From positions 144,877,001-144,941,000 of the forward strand of contig NC_084461.1 in NCBI RefSeq assembly GCF_027409185.1: a DNA stretch of 64,000 nucleotides, read 5' to 3'. Position 1 is the stretch's first letter. Each line of letters opens with the position of its first letter. Shown here piece after piece: positions 1-42,174 of the stretch. The DNA is from Cynocephalus volans. Its lineage: Eukaryota > Chordata > Mammalia > Dermoptera > Cynocephalidae. A program made the position numbers and the translations under genes. Below the pieces are notes generated by a model. The model searched no databases, was not told the origin of the DNA, and saw only the letters and a program-made list of their open reading frames with translations.

Positions 1-1279
1 AAACCACCTAGTATGGGCTTTTGCCAGGCAAACGTATGGCAATTTTGAGAATCAAAGTAATGAGAATAAAAGAATTTTAAACTACTGAATAAAAAAAGAA
101 ATCATGAGTCTCTACAGATACAGAAAGTTTGATGAGAAACAAAATAATACTTGAAACTATCTTCTCACAAAATAATTAACATAAAAAGAGTAACTTTACA
201 GTGAAGGCTGGCAGACATTACTGTAATCAGTGATCTAAGTAACACCATAAGAAATGGGACAAATTGAAATTATTAATCCATGATAGGATGCAGTAAGAAC
301 ACATCATCCTTATCATTCCTTCCAGAGATGCTTAGTGTGAATCTAATCATGAATATTAGACAAAACTCACAGTTAGGGATACTCAATAGAACTAGCCTCT
401 AATCTTCAAAAGTGCCAGTGTTGTGAAAGTTAAGGAAAAAATGAGAACTTGTTCCATACCAAAGTGGACTAAAGACATCTGACATCTAAAGACAAGGCAT
501 GATTCCGAATGGATCTTCCTGCTATAAAGGACATTACTGGGACAATCAGTTCAATGTCAATGTCTGAGGATTAGATGGTAGTAATGTGTCAATGTAAATT
601 TCTTGCTTTTAATGGGTACATCGTAGGTTGGCTGGTTAGCTCAGTTGGTTAGAGTGCAACCTTATAACACCAAGGTCACGAGTTCGGATCCCTGTACCAG
701 CCAGCCGCCAAAAAAAACTAATGGGTGCATTGTAGTTATGTAAGAGAATGTCCTTTGAAGCAAGTGAACACTAAAGTATTCAGAGGTAATGGGGCATCAT
801 GTCCTTATTTTATTCACAAATGGTTCAGGAAGAAAAAATTCTGTGTACTTGTAATAACTTTTCTATGTATTTAAGATTTAAAATATTTTAAGAATTAAAA
901 AGACCATAAAAAGGATGAAATAAAACTTCAGTAGACAATTCCTACCTTTATGTCTGGATCACTGAAGATCAAAATGACTTACAATAAGTGACCTTAAGTT
1001 TCTTTCTACCACTAATGAAGGACTTGCTCAATAACTATATTCACTTTGCTGCTTCTCTTGTATTAATCCACTCCTATTTTTAGATTTTTAACTATTTTTC
1101 AATTTCTTAACCAATCCCTCGAGGAATAATATGCTAATTAAGAAATTTTCATTAACTCTTAAAAGTCACTTACTCAAAATACATTTGTAGATTTTTTTCC
1201 TTTCTTAAATATTTTTTTCAGTACTATAATTCCCTTGTGTGAATTGGTATACTTAGACAAAGGGGTACACAACCCCTAG
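1..1279. other. Intergenic DNA downstream of NUDCD2
   Basis: AT-rich, without open frames of note. The only clear element is the SINE at 627-718. The neighbouring gene CCNG1, expected on this side in mammals, does not reach into the window. Confidence 0.6.
627..718 (+). mobile_element. tRNA-derived SINE (CYN-like), full length, with target duplication
   Basis: A box region tagctcagttggttagag, B box gagttcggatccct, the CCAGCCAGCCGCC end and an A tail. The duplication AATGGGTACATCGTAG (611-626) and AATGGGTGCATTGTAG (720-735) differs by two transitions. It resembles tRNA-Ile, but the anticodon arm is degenerate, so it is not a tRNA gene. Confidence 0.88.
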
Positions 1280-1679
1280 TTAGAAAACTTTATTGAACAT
1301 TTCTCCTGGATCCCACTTGTCAAAAGAAAAACTTAATTTTCCCGGAAGGCATCCTTTCATTTCACATGATCTATACCCTAATAATTTTTGTATTAAAAAT
1401 AGACTTAAATATGAAATTAGTAAAATGTAGCATATAAAACTTCATGCTGAGCAAAAACAAGTCCAAAAAAAGGTTACCACATATCCACAGAATAGTTTCC
1501 ACAGTACATTTCCTATGTAAATCATATTTAAATGCAAATTTTAGAACCATATTTAAATATATTTTGTAATTTGTTAACTGTAGGCATCGAAATATTTCTT
1601 CCACCACATATTCTGATCTTTTGATCAAGCTGGCAACATCTGCTAGGATCCACACAATGCAGCAAAAAAAACCCAGCAA
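1280..1679 (-). other. NUDCD2: NUDCD2 3'UTR, candidate
   Basis: The sequence downstream of the TAA on the minus strand is AT-rich with no further coding signal. The first good AATAAA on that strand is the complement of TTTATT at 1289-1294 (context GTTCAATAAAG), about 390 nt after the stop. The true cleavage site is not shown by the sequence. Confidence 0.4.
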
Positions 1680-4600
1680 TTATTTCTCAAGGTTTGAGAA
1701 ATCTGGTCCACCTTTAGTGTAGTTTCCTGAGATTTCTGCTCCACTGAAGTCAAAACCAGGATTCTAAAAGATATGAAAAAAATAAAATAAAATAAAACTT
1801 ATAAGGGAAAATAGAAGTATGAAGTGGCAACTGACAAAAAGAGGAAATATGAATGGCCAATGAATACATGAAAAGATACCAAAAACAAACTTCACGGTAA
1901 TCACCAAAATGGAATTTAAAACTGAAGTATTTTTCAACTTTGAAAATTACAAATACTTAGAATGTCAATATTTACATTACAATTTTGGCAAATGTATGGG
2001 AAAACATATACTTCGACATCAGTATGTAAACAGATCTTAACGGCCAGTGTTTTTTAGGGGAGCTAACTATACGCCATGCAGGGTTCTAAGAGCTATACAT
2101 ATATTAACTTCTTTAACTCTCACAACAATCCTATGAAGTAAGCACTACCTCAGGCTTTTAGTCTTTTTGGTGGGGCCATATCATTTATTCAACAAACATT
2201 AATTGAGCTCATACTGTTTGTAAGACACCATTAGAGGCATGTGGAATTCAAGAGTGAACAAAACAAAGATCCCTGTTCTAGTGGAGCTTACGTTCTAGCA
2301 GCAGGAGATAAATAATAAAATCCATAAATTATCCAGTATAGGGGCTGGCAAACTCTTCTGTAAGAAGCCAGGTAGTAAACATTTAGGCTTTGCAGGCCAC
2401 ACAGTGTCTACATGAAACTGCTATATGAAAGATAATATACAAACAAATGAGCAGCATAGCTGTGTTCCAGTAAAACTTTACTCATAAAAACAGGTGGTGG
2501 GCCAGATTTGGCCCATGGGCCATAGCTGTAGTTTGCCGACCCCTGATCTAGTGTGTTAAAAGTTCAGTGCTACACACAAAAAAAAGTAGGACAGTGTAAG
2601 AGAAGATTATAGTTTTTAAGTGGGATGATCAAAGTATGCTTTAAAGGATTTGAAAACAATGAAAAAAATGGCAAGCTATAGAAGAGTATTCCAGTGAAAA
2701 TGACAGTGAAGAAATAGGCTAGCATGTTAAGAAACAACAGGACAGTATGGGTAGAGCAGAATGACTGAGGGGGACAGCAGTGAGAGATAAGGTCAGGGAG
2801 ATAATGGAGTCCCCTATTAGAAAGGGCCTTGTAAAAGAGGAAGGACTTGCTAAGTTCTGAGAAGTGACATGCTCTGACTTGCATTTTAAAAGGACGGCTC
2901 TAACTGCTATTTTTAGAAGACTGCGGCTGGGCTAGAGTAGAAGCCAGGAGACCAATTAGAAGGTTATTAGAGAAATCCAGGCAAGGCCTTAAAGGTGGTT
3001 CAGATAAGAGTGGTGGTAGAGGTGGTGGTAAGAAGTGGTCAATATATTTGTAAAGTATTGCCAATAAAATTTCCTAATAAATTGGAAAGAGTGTGAGAGA
3101 GGAAGGAATTCCAATTTTTTCAACATGTGCAACTAGTTTCCATCAACCGAGATGAGAAGGCTAGATGTAGAACAAATGTGGGAGGGAAGTTGGGGTGTTC
3201 AATTTGGGCATGTTGAGTTTGATACGTCTGTCAGATAGCCAAGTGGAGATGTTGAATAGGACCTACTGGATATACAGGTCCAAAATTAAGGACAGTAGTC
3301 TAAGCTAGAGATATACATCTAGAAATCATTAACATATAGATGGGAAGTACCCACTAAAACTTTAAAAGTGCTTTAATCTAGTAACTCCTCTCCTAGATAT
3401 CTATCTTAAAGATATCTATCTTGGAACACAGAGATGAAAACACAGGCTTAGTGTAAAATAGAGAAAAATGGAGAAATCTACACTGTGGCAAAGAGGAATA
3501 GCTAAATAGATAATTATGATACATCCAAATTAGAAAACACTCTGAAGCAGCTAAAAGGAATGAATTTTGTCTGTATGTACTAGTAAGGAAAGAGACCTGA
3601 GACATACCATTAAATGAAAAAGTAACACGAAGAACAATACACACAGTGTTATCCACCATTTATGTTAAAAACAAAACAAAAAAGCCAGTACATGAGATGA
3701 GAATGAGAAAGAGGCATGCAATGGGGGTGGGGGTTGTGGACCCTTCACTTTTTTATACTATGTAAGCCTACACTGGCTTAATTTTTATAAGAGTTTATTC
3801 ATGTACTACTGATGTACGTTAAGTAAATGTAAACTCAGAAATCATAGCAATAATACCAATAAATTCCTCTCAAGAAAATTTTTAAAAAATCAAATCCATA
3901 CACGTAAAATGGCCATTTTTCTAACCATTTACTCAAAAACTTCCTCTAAAGAATTTTTGTAACTTTACATTGAGCTTTAATTTCAAATAATAGTATGTAT
4001 TCTATGATTTTTAGATACATAACTACAAATATTTATACATTCATGTGACTTACTTCTTTCTGAAATCTCTCTAATGTAAGCTTTCTCTGCATTTGGTCTT
4101 GCACCCAAGGATCAGCTGCATATTCAGATTCTAGAAGAGAAGTCCAACAATTTGCTGCATCTCTCTTTGTCTTTGTAAGAACAATACGAACCATTTTTCT
4201 ATCCTCTAAAGAAAAAAAACACAAATAAAGAAAGGAGAGTTACCATCAAATTATATATTTTTCAAAAACCATTAGGTAATCTTGGCATGTAATTGTTTTC
4301 AACACGTTTCTAGTATATTTCAAAGTCGCAAAGACAAAAGGGGACAAGATACTAAGTTCCAAGACAAAATTAATTTTAAAAAAGATTCTATAAATTATAA
4401 TAGATTACCCTTACCCAAAGTCCATGTTCCCTCATCAGCTATTGTAGAATCAAAGAGTTTACCCTGAAAAAGAAACATATAAAGCACTAAAAATATAGCT
4501 TTTCATTAATTTTTATAAAGCTTTCATAGTTAAGACTTATCTAATTTTCTATTTAATCCACATCTTATATCATTTCACCATATTTATAGGTGCTCAACTC

Positions 4601-6463
4601 TTAAGTTTCTTTCTGGCAAGTGAAATGGACCCTGGTTTACATTGCTTGGGATATTTACTACAACAAAGAACAAAGGGCTCTCTAAAGAAAGATCAGAACT
4701 CCTTAACTTCTAGAAGACATATAAATACTATTGATCACCAACCAGCCAAACGTGAAATATGTGAAAGGCTTTAATTTTACCAATCATCATGAACTACAAC
4801 AGAAGATCTGTTAAAACTAGAAAGAAATGCTGTCTTTCAAAGTAAACTTTTAAAAACTGGTTCAATGTCTTTGTTAGGCAAATCTGTTAAATCAAATTTA
4901 AAGCACATAGTGTAGATTTAATTGATAATTAGTTGTGACTAATTTTTCATAAACTAGTTTTAAGAAAAAAATAAGCAAAATATAAATTTAAAAGCAAATG
5001 CATAAACTCAAATCCATTTTAATTTGTTGCCAAATTTATGTAAAAATTAAAATGTAACTAAAAAAACCCACATTCTTTCAATATGTCAATACTACTAATA
5101 AAAATCCTAACGGTCTATATATGTACATCTAAACTCCCAGAGTTACTGCTAACTTCCCAAAGTTATTGGAGTTAGCAAAGTACATTTGAATTTTAGTTTA
5201 AAAACGGTGTTCAAGAAACTATGAATTGTACAATTATTCAGAAAGGTCATTAAGATACAAGTTGACATAAATCAATGTCTTTCATGCTCACCTTCTGAAG
5301 CACTAAAAGCACTTTTATATGAAACAGTTAACATATAGTGTGAGTTTATTACATACCAGGCACTACTCCAACCTCTTCATTCACACGGACAACATGTTAT
5401 GCTTAAAGCAATCCTGAGAAAAGTACTATAATTACCACACTTGCTGATGAAGGTTTAGAGACACTGAATAATCTCTTGCCTAAGGTTAGAAAACTAGAAA
5501 ACTGGCAGAGCCAGGTATCCTACCAAATAGTCTCCCTTTACCACTGCACCACATTGCTATCAAACATCTTGGGCATCTAATCTGAGAACAAAATCTAATT
5601 TCAATTTAATTTAACCACACGCTTAACAAGGAAAAAAAGGGTCCCCGATACGAAGGACTTCGGTGAAAAAAAACAAATAAAAAAAAGGGGTGCTGAGTAT
5701 TTTCTTCACACACTTCTTCGCTCTTGCTTTACCACTCCACAAACAGGCAGTAGTTTTCTCATTTTAGATGAGAAAGTTAAGTCATCTGACATCATTTCTG
5801 AACATTCACCCCGTTATCCTATTCTTTATTTTCTTTTTTGGACTTTCCTATACCCGCCTACATATTAATCATGTTTCCCTACAGGAGCGAACCTTCTCCA
5901 GTGCAGGAACCTTATCTGTCCCGCTGTACTCCTGGCACTTAGATCAATGCCTGGAAGTGTATATACGATATACTTTGTTCCTTTAACAACTTAGTTAATT
6001 TGTTCTCAGCTGAAGACCCTCAGAGGCGCAGAAGAGGCAGCTTGACTTAGTTTGATAATAAAGCAGAAAAATGGATTCCTCAAATTTCCATAATTCAGGA
6101 CTTGCCCTTAGGACCAGACCAAAACCAGGCCAATTTTATCGCTCTTCCTCTTTCTGCCAGCCAGAGGAACCATCCGACCCGACAAGAGTCACTCCACGGA
6201 AACAATGAACTTCAAAACTCGGGGATTTGCGGAGGCCGGGAAGAAACTGAGCACAAGCCCCGACCTGCCGCTACCTTGAGGATCTCGCGGCCACCCACGG
6301 CCAGCGCAACATGCCGGCTCTGCAGGCCGCACTGGATATCCTGGGCACGAGTCCCTGGCGGCACTTGAACTTCAATGAACACCTCCTCCAGGGTCTGGTA
6401 CCACTGGCCCCACGGGGTCCCACATGGAACCACCCCACTGCGCTCCTCAAAAGGGGCCGACAT
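1680..6463 (-). CDS. NUDCD2: NUDCD2, NudC domain-containing protein 2 (4 coding exons, 157 aa)
   Basis: Coding exons, read on the minus strand, are 6463-6275, 4463-4415, 4205-4054 and 1763-1680 (189, 49, 152 and 84 nt). All junctions are GT-AG and the joined frame is open for 157 codons plus TAA, the length of the human protein. The start is the ATG at 6463 (MSAPFEERSG). Exon 1 gives a protein ending ...GGREILK and exon 2 starts GKLFDS. Exon 3 carries the EDRKMVRIVLTKT strand, and exon 4 starts NPGFDFSG and ends ...FSNLEK. Residues of about 14-104 form the p23/CS beta-sandwich known from NudC proteins; the C-terminal tail is short and polar. By family knowledge it is an Hsp90-associated co-chaperone that stabilises LIS1 and acts in the cytoplasm and at centrosomes. 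The match is near identical to the human protein as I remember it, with only small changes such as A for S before VGGRE. It shares its promoter with HMMR, transcribed the other way from 7126. No damage is seen. Confidence 0.96.
2165..3345. repeat. Ancient interspersed repeat (L2-like) hosting the MER20
   Basis: Blocks such as ttattcaacaaacattaattgag, gtgaacaaaacaaagatccctg, tggagcttacgttctag, gtgacatgctctgacttgca and gccaagtggagatgttgaatagg belong to a well-known, very old mammalian repeat, probably L2. It runs on both sides of the MER20. No coding capacity remains. Confidence 0.5.
2339..2545 (+). mobile_element. MER20-type hAT DNA transposon
   Basis: It starts aGGGGCTGGCAAACTC and ends GTTTGCCGACCCCTG, giving inverted ends. 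Internal blocks such as ggctttgcaggccaca, gtgttccagtaaaacttta and ggccagatttggcccatggg match MER20 as I recall it. The 8-bp flanks ATCCAGTA (2331-2338) and ATCTAGTG (2546-2553) agree at 6 of 8, the hAT duplication length. It sits inside an older repeat. Confidence 0.8.
5340..5570 (-). repeat. MIR element, minus strand (first NUDCD2 intron)
   Basis: The plus strand reads the MIR complement: accaggcactactcc, aatcctgagaa, tgatgaaggtttagagacactg, then ctggcagagccaggtatcc. Confidence 0.6.
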
Positions 6464-7125
6464 TATCCAGGAACCTCCCGCCGCAGCCACACCGAGCGAG
6501 CCGAGCGCACGCGCGGAATCCCCACGCTCCGGCTACGCCCAGGCTCTTCCGCTCGGGTCACTGCACATGCGCAGGATCCCAAGCTGCTGTTGCGGTGTGT
6601 GTTCGTTTTTCCCTTTCAAAGGCCATTTACGGCACTGGCAGGACCCGGTTTGAAAGAACTGAAATCCAGAGGAACTTAAATCTTAAGAACGCTGGGAGAG
6701 AGGTGGAACCTGTGAAGCAGAAACTCACCACACTGTCACCCATATGACGCCACAATACAGGTTTTCAGACTTCTCATTTATGAAGTGCGTTTGCGCAAAT
6801 GCAACCAGTGCATAAGTTACAATTAGTAACGCCTGAAATGATTGGGGGGCGGGGAGGAGTAGAGAACAGTAATAGTCTCCTATTGGCTGGTAGCCTAAAC
6901 TCACAGGCTGCCTAATTGGACGCCGCTAGGACCCAGTGCGCATGCTCCTTTGATGTTACCGTGCGAGATTGGTGTGCCCAGGGTTCTGATTTTCTAATTG
7001 GCTAACGTCAGGATGGGCGGGGAATGTGCGGAGAAATTTAAATTTGAAAGGAGTAGGGAAGTATAATCCGCGGGCAGTTGCCGCGGAGTGCTAACTTTCT
7101 TCGGTTTCTGGAGCTGGTCGGCAGC
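6464..7125. promoter_or_regulatory. Divergent NUDCD2-HMMR promoter with NF-Y boxes and CHR-like element
   Basis: Only 662 bp separate the two start codons. Five ATTGG (inverted CCAAT) boxes lie at 6841-6845, 6882-6886, 6915-6919, 6968-6972 and 6997-7001. A GC box is at 6845-6854 and an ACGTCA half-CRE at 7005-7010. TTTAAA (7037-7042) runs directly into TTTGAA (7043-7048), about 80 bp before the HMMR ATG. NRF1-like TGCGCATGCT is at 6937-6946. Spaced CCAAT boxes followed by a TTTGAA-type CHR is the known architecture of G2/M genes bound by NF-Y and DREAM/MuvB. HMMR is such a gene, so the HMMR-side assignment is well founded. Transcription start sites are not visible from sequence alone. Confidence 0.8.
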
Positions 7126-37047
<29,922 letters not shown>

Positions 37048-37880
37048 GCTCTTATGGAGTGTCAAGAATCTTGCCAGTAAACATCTGAAAACCAGTTGAA
37101 GATTATTTCATTCTTATTATGGTTATTGCTGTTATTATTATGTGTATAAGTATTTTATAATGTTATATTTAATTTTAACTGCGTATCCATAGGTATGTGA
37201 AAGGAAGTTCTACATCTTTTACCAAAATGTCTTTTGACATTTTATTTTCTATTGTAAATGCCTCTTCCTTAATGTTTAGCTTTATTGTCTTATTCCGAAC
37301 CTCCTAACTGGCTTTCCAGCTTACAGTGCATCCCATCAAATCAACATTCCTTTGAAAATCACTGTCATATTATTATTTCCCTATTGTAAAACCTTAGTTT
37401 CAAGACTGTAACCCCTAGACATTTTAACTTAATCCCGGAATTCTTTTCAAATGTGAACCTCTTGAGCTAGGCTAACGCACCTTGGCCTGTTTTTGCCTCT
37501 GCTTTGCTACTGCTAATGTCCATTCTGTCCTACCCATTGTGCATCCAGTTATCCAGTTCCAATAAGAAATAAGAGCAAGCTTAACTCCATAGTAACCTCT
37601 CTATCTTTTATCAGAGCCATTGAGTTGTTTCATAAATTACAGATTCCTAGGCTCCACGCTAGTTCTACTAAATTATAATCTGTGGTTTGGCCTGTAAACC
37701 TGAATTTTTAACAAACTCTTCAGTTAATTGTTAGGTATGCTAAAAATCTGACAAACTGCATGAAACCTTTTGAGAGAATTTGTTACATACTGCTTGTCCT
37801 CTGCCTGTCTACTGAGCATTTGATTAGAATTTTTATAATATGAAATAAGATCACAAAATAAATCATTTACCCAATTAATT
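37048..37880 (+). other. HMMR: HMMR 3'UTR with candidate poly(A) signal
   Basis: It holds the ancestral tail codons up to the TAA at 37078-37080, then AT-rich noncoding sequence. AATAAA at 37857-37862 is about 810 nt after the stop, close to the 3'UTR length I would expect for an HMMR mRNA of about 3 kb. Roughly 37290-37550 looks like an old exapted interspersed repeat (CT-rich, cctcctaactggct type), family not assigned. Confidence 0.55.
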
Positions 37881-38264
37881 ATTCAACTTGCATTTTATGA
37901 GGTTACATTAATGCTTTTATTTAAGATGTGTTTATTGTCTCTGCCCTCCCCACCCTGCTTTGTTTCTAGAATCATAAATGATACTGTTTAGAAATTGGTA
38001 ATTCTCCCTCTAAAATATCTGATTTGCACAGTGGGTACAATGTATATTTTTTTGTAGTGTTTCCCCATTGATGGACCAACAGAGATTATCACATCAAATA
38101 ACTTTTTATAATAAATTATTTTTAATATATATTATATTTTAATATATATTATATATATATATGATTATATATGGCTGAATTTTAAAATGTAGTTATTTGA
38201 ATTAAGTTCAGAGGAAATGTAAAAATTAGAAAAAATTATCAATGAAATAAAATGGTTCAAGACT

Positions 38265-40400
38265 TCTGCTTTTAGCCAAGATGAAGTAACAGCAAAGTGA
38301 ACAACCAGGTGCACTGCTGAAAGTTCTGCCCACTGGGAGGATTTCCCTTTTCCACTGTCCTTCGGGATGTCCCGAAAGGGGCTGTAATGCTGCAGCTGTT
38401 CATTTTTGGATGGTGACTGCACATCATGCAGAACCGTCTATAAACCAGGCCCAAGTTTTTTCTTCCTCTGTCACTGATCGTTGGGAACTCCTCATGAGGC
38501 CATAGGTGCAGGCTGGGAGAAAGAAGTAGCTCAAAGAAGTAGCCCAAAGAAAGAAGTAGCCCAAATGCCCATGGTCCCCACTCCTGCTACAATGGGCATT
38601 TGGGCTACTTCTTTATGTAACTTCCTTGTTCCTTTAGGGCCTATTTGGACCTGATCACATACATACATACCACTTCCATTTGATGATGGAGTGCTCCTGG
38701 GCACAGTAAACTTTGTGGCTTGGTGGATAAGATAATACCAAGTTCATGATGGGCCACTCAACTAGCATGTTAACTTGATGGCCCATGGTCTAAGCATTCA
38801 GAATCTATGAAGTCCCAGTAGCAGGCCAAGTGCTATTTCTCAAAAGGAGAGTAGTTATCTGCAGAGGATGGCAGAGCTTTGCTCAAAAACCTAAGGGCCT
38901 GCACTGTGATTCACCTGTAGGGGTCTACCAAAGGCTTCAGATGGCATTTCCTATCTGCCATTGACAGTTCAAGTACCATTGCATTGGATCAGCAAGGGCA
39001 TATGGCTCAAATGGCAGAGCAGCTTGCACAATAGCCTGAACCTGTGGCAGAACCTTCTATTCTGGGTCCCATTCAAAATTAGCAGCTTTTCAGGTCACTT
39101 GGTAAATAGGCCAGAGCAACAAACCCAAATGAGGTGTGTTCTGCCTCCAAAATCCAAAGAGGCCCACATAGAAGTTATGCCTCCGCTTTGGTTGTAGGAG
39201 GGTACAGATGCAACTGCTTATCTTTACCTTAGAAGGGATATCTCAACATGTCCCCACACCACTTGACCCCTAGAAATTTTACTAAGGTAGAAGTCTTAAC
39301 AGTACGTATAGAGTAGTTGCTACTTCTCACTCATTAGGTCCAGTCAACATAATGCATCAACGTAATGGACCAGTGTGATATCTGTGGAAGGAAAAAGCAT
39401 TTACAATCCCTGTGAACAAAATTATAACATAGAGCTAGAGAGTTGATATACCCCTGACGTAGGACAGGTGTGTTTATTGCTGGCCTTGCCAGCTAAAAGC
39501 AAACTGCTCTGGTCGACCTTTCTCTATCCTTAGACAGGGATAGAGAAAAAGGCATTTCCCAGATTAATAGCTGCGTATTAGGTACCAGTGGCTGTGTTAG
39601 TTTGCTCAAGCAATGAAACTACATCTGGTATAGCAGTTGCAGTTGGAGTCACAACTTGGTTAAGCTTATGAGAAGCCACTGTCATTCTCCAAAGATCTGT
39701 TTGTCTTCTTCACAGGCTAAATAAGCAAATTGAATGGGGATGTGGTAGGAATCACCACCCCTCCATCTTTCAAGTACTTGATGGTGGAACTAATCTTCAG
39801 CCCCTTTAGTACTTCAGTATTGCCTTTGGTAAACTATTTTCCTAGGTAGAAGCAGTTGAAAAATGGCTTTCACTTGGCCATTCCTGCAGAATAGCCCTTA
39901 CTCCACAGATCAGGGAACTAATGTGGGAATTTCTGCCAGCTGCTGAGTATGTCTATTCCAGTTATGCTTTCTACTGCAGGAGCAGTTCAGGAACTCATTG
40001 GGCCCACTGTGAGATGTACCTAAGTTAAAATTTCACTGATCACTTTATCTCCATAAGCCTCTACTCTGACTGGTAGGCCACAGTGACATTTTGGTTATCC
40101 TGGAATTAGTGTCAGTTTGGAGCTAGTGTCCTCTTGTCCACGAAAGGCATAATTATTCTTTTTCTCAATTATCCTAGTTAAAGGCCATAGGTCCCTTTGG
40201 GAAAGGCTGGAAGAAAGACTAACTGTAAATTTTCAGAAGTGTACTAGAATCACTCCTCAAGGGGATCCAGCTTCCCCTTCATTCAAGGGGTTCTGGATTT
40301 GCAAAGTGGCTCAAGTCTGGGAATTGTTTGAGGGACCATGATTCTCTCTTTTTACAATTCAGATAAGACTTTTGTTCGTTTGACTTTGTAGGCAGCCTAC
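38265..40400 (-). mobile_element. Decayed class III (ERV-L-like) endogenous retrovirus internal region, antisense
   Basis: About 2.1 kb whose plus strand is the complement of an ERV-L-type pol/protease region as I recognise it from mammalian genomes. Visible blocks include gggaactcctcatgaggcca, aggccataggtgcaggctgg and aaaggagagtagttatctgc. Further along are ttagcagcttttcaggtcac and acaatagcctgaacctgtgg. Reading frames are broken throughout; the longest open pieces are 60-90 codons. No LTRs are seen next to it. It lies between HMMR and MAT2B. It is an old, inactive copy. Confidence 0.75.
38521..38615. repeat. Perfect 23-bp inverted repeat with tandem copies of one arm, inside the ERV fragment
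   Basis: The arm at 38551-38573 (aaagaagtagcccaaatg...) is the exact reverse complement of 38593-38615, with a 19-nt loop. Immediately left are two more partial tandem copies of AAAGAAGTAGC(C/T)C (38521-38550). The right arm corresponds to normal ERV sequence (gggcatttgggctacttctt), so the left arms are extra. Confidence 0.85.
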
Positions 40401-40424
40401 TGTGCAATCAAACACTAGAACTCA

Positions 40425-40800
40425 TTCCCCCTAAGTGTCCATTAACAGATGAATGGATAAAGACAATGGGATATATATACACAATGAAATATTATTGAGC
40501 CATGAAAAAGAGTGAAATCCTATCACTTGCAGCAACATGATGAGCTTGGAGGACATTATGTTAAGTGAAATTAGGCAGGAACAGAAAGAGAAATACTGCA
40601 TGTTCTGCACTTATGTCTGAGAGTTAAAAGTTGATCTCATAGAAGTAGAGAGTAGAATAGTGGTTAGCAGCAGCTAGAAAGGGTAGGAGGGAGAAGGGGT
40701 AGGGAGAGATGGGTTATTGGGTATAAAAATTACCAGAAATTCTTGGAGTCATAGAATGGAGAAAGCTCCTTTGACCTGAGTCGCTGGGTAACTGTGATGC
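40425..40800 (+). repeat. L1 ORF2 end and 3'UTR, plus strand
   Basis: gtccattaacagatgaatgg, atacacaatgaaatattattg, gagcttggaggacattatgt and aggagggagaaggggtaggg are the L1 ORF2 terminus and 3'UTR. It is too diverged to be open. Confidence 0.75.
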
Positions 40801-40999
40801 AGAGCCCTGGCTGAACTGCCTGATATATGAGTAGGAAGCAATAACTTTTTAGATTTACATCACTTAGATCAGATCTTGGATTTAATTTGTTACCTTAGTG
40901 TAAACTAGCATATCTTGACCAATAAACACAATAGTTAACAATACAGATAAAAATTATTTTTTAAATAAAATAGCTTTAATCTTTAAATGTTTTTTCAGT

Positions 41000-41525
41000 C
41001 TGTTAGAGAATTTAAAATATTGTCAGTTTAATTTTCATTTACTTGACTACTGGTAAGTTTGAGCATGTTGCCATATGTGTTTCGGGCCCTTTGAATTTTG
41101 TCATCTGTGAATTGTATTTTAATTTTTGCTTATTGGGTTTTTTTTCCTATTGATTTTCAAAAAACAGCATGGGAATTAACTCTTTTATCTTTAAAGCATC
41201 ACATGTATTTTCCTTCAGTTTGTCTTTTGACTTTGTTAATTATCGTCATCATCGTAATGCAGCTACTTACAAAAATCTCTGTGCTCTAACTTGTTGATAT
41301 TTTCCCTTTTGGTTTCTGAATTTCATGATCGTTTATAAAAGCCTTCCTCACTGCAAGATTATTTTATACTTATTACTTAAGTGCTTTTGTTCCACTTTTT
41401 TAGTTTAATTTTTTAAATCTGTCAATAATTTATTATTTTAGTATAAGTGAGTTAGGAATCTAGACTTTTTTAAAATGATCTATTTTTAACTTATTATCTT
41501 TATTCTGTAATAAATTCCCATGTAT
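41000..41525 (-). repeat. Antisense old L1 fragment
   Basis: The plus strand reads gcatgttgccatatgtgttt, tgtgaattgtattttaattt and tgtcttttgactttgttaat, the complement of L1 ORF2. Degraded; edges approximate. Confidence 0.55.
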
Positions 41526-42174
41526 ATATTTCAGTCTGAGTTAATTAGTATAGTAATGTCTTTCAGACTAGGGAGGTTAAGAGGAAGATCAGGTTTGGTG
41601 GAAAGATTATGAATTAATATTAAATTTACTTTTAGTTTCTTGGATTTGTGAATTTGATATACCACTGGGAACATACGAGTAAAGATGCCTTTAAAAGGCC
41701 TCTGGAATTGGGAAACGATAGCTTGGGAGAGAATTTGGCTCAGAGCCAATCATGTGGGTCAGAGTTTCAGAAATGGAGCAGAGGATATTTTTAAAAGTAA
41801 AAGGAGCTGTATGGAGACTCAAGAGAGGAATTGTTAGCTTTCATATGTTTGTTCTCTGAATATTTACTTAAAGCCTAAGTCCTGTGGAAACAAAGACATT
41901 GTAAAAAGAAGAAACAGAAAACTTTGGTCTTGCCCTTGTGGTGTCATAATAACTTAGAGATATATTTCTCAAACTTGTAAGATATATGCATACACTATAA
42001 AAGAAAAAGATTTTGATTTATTAGATCCTAATGAGTTTAGAAATTTAAATGCTGTCCATTTAGTTCGTCGCTTGGTACCAATGTAATTGTTAACTCTGCA
42101 TCAAGCTAGTATCCTGGAAAGTGTTGACTGAGTTCAAGATTGTGACCCAAAGGATGCAAAATATGACTGTACTA

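Noticed and set aside
627-718. tRNA-Ile gene
   Set aside because: The A and B boxes are present, but the acceptor stem and anticodon arm are degenerate, there is an A tail and a target duplication. It is a SINE. The same holds for the other tRNA-like copies.
6102-6747. Several plus-strand open frames of 88-122 codons opposite NUDCD2 exon 1
   Set aside because: They are antisense shadows of the exon and GC-rich promoter, with no domain and overlapping in different frames.
38165-39197. Open frames of 78-91 codons between HMMR and MAT2B
   Set aside because: They lie in or next to the decayed ERV-L-like region and do not follow its coding frame for any useful length.
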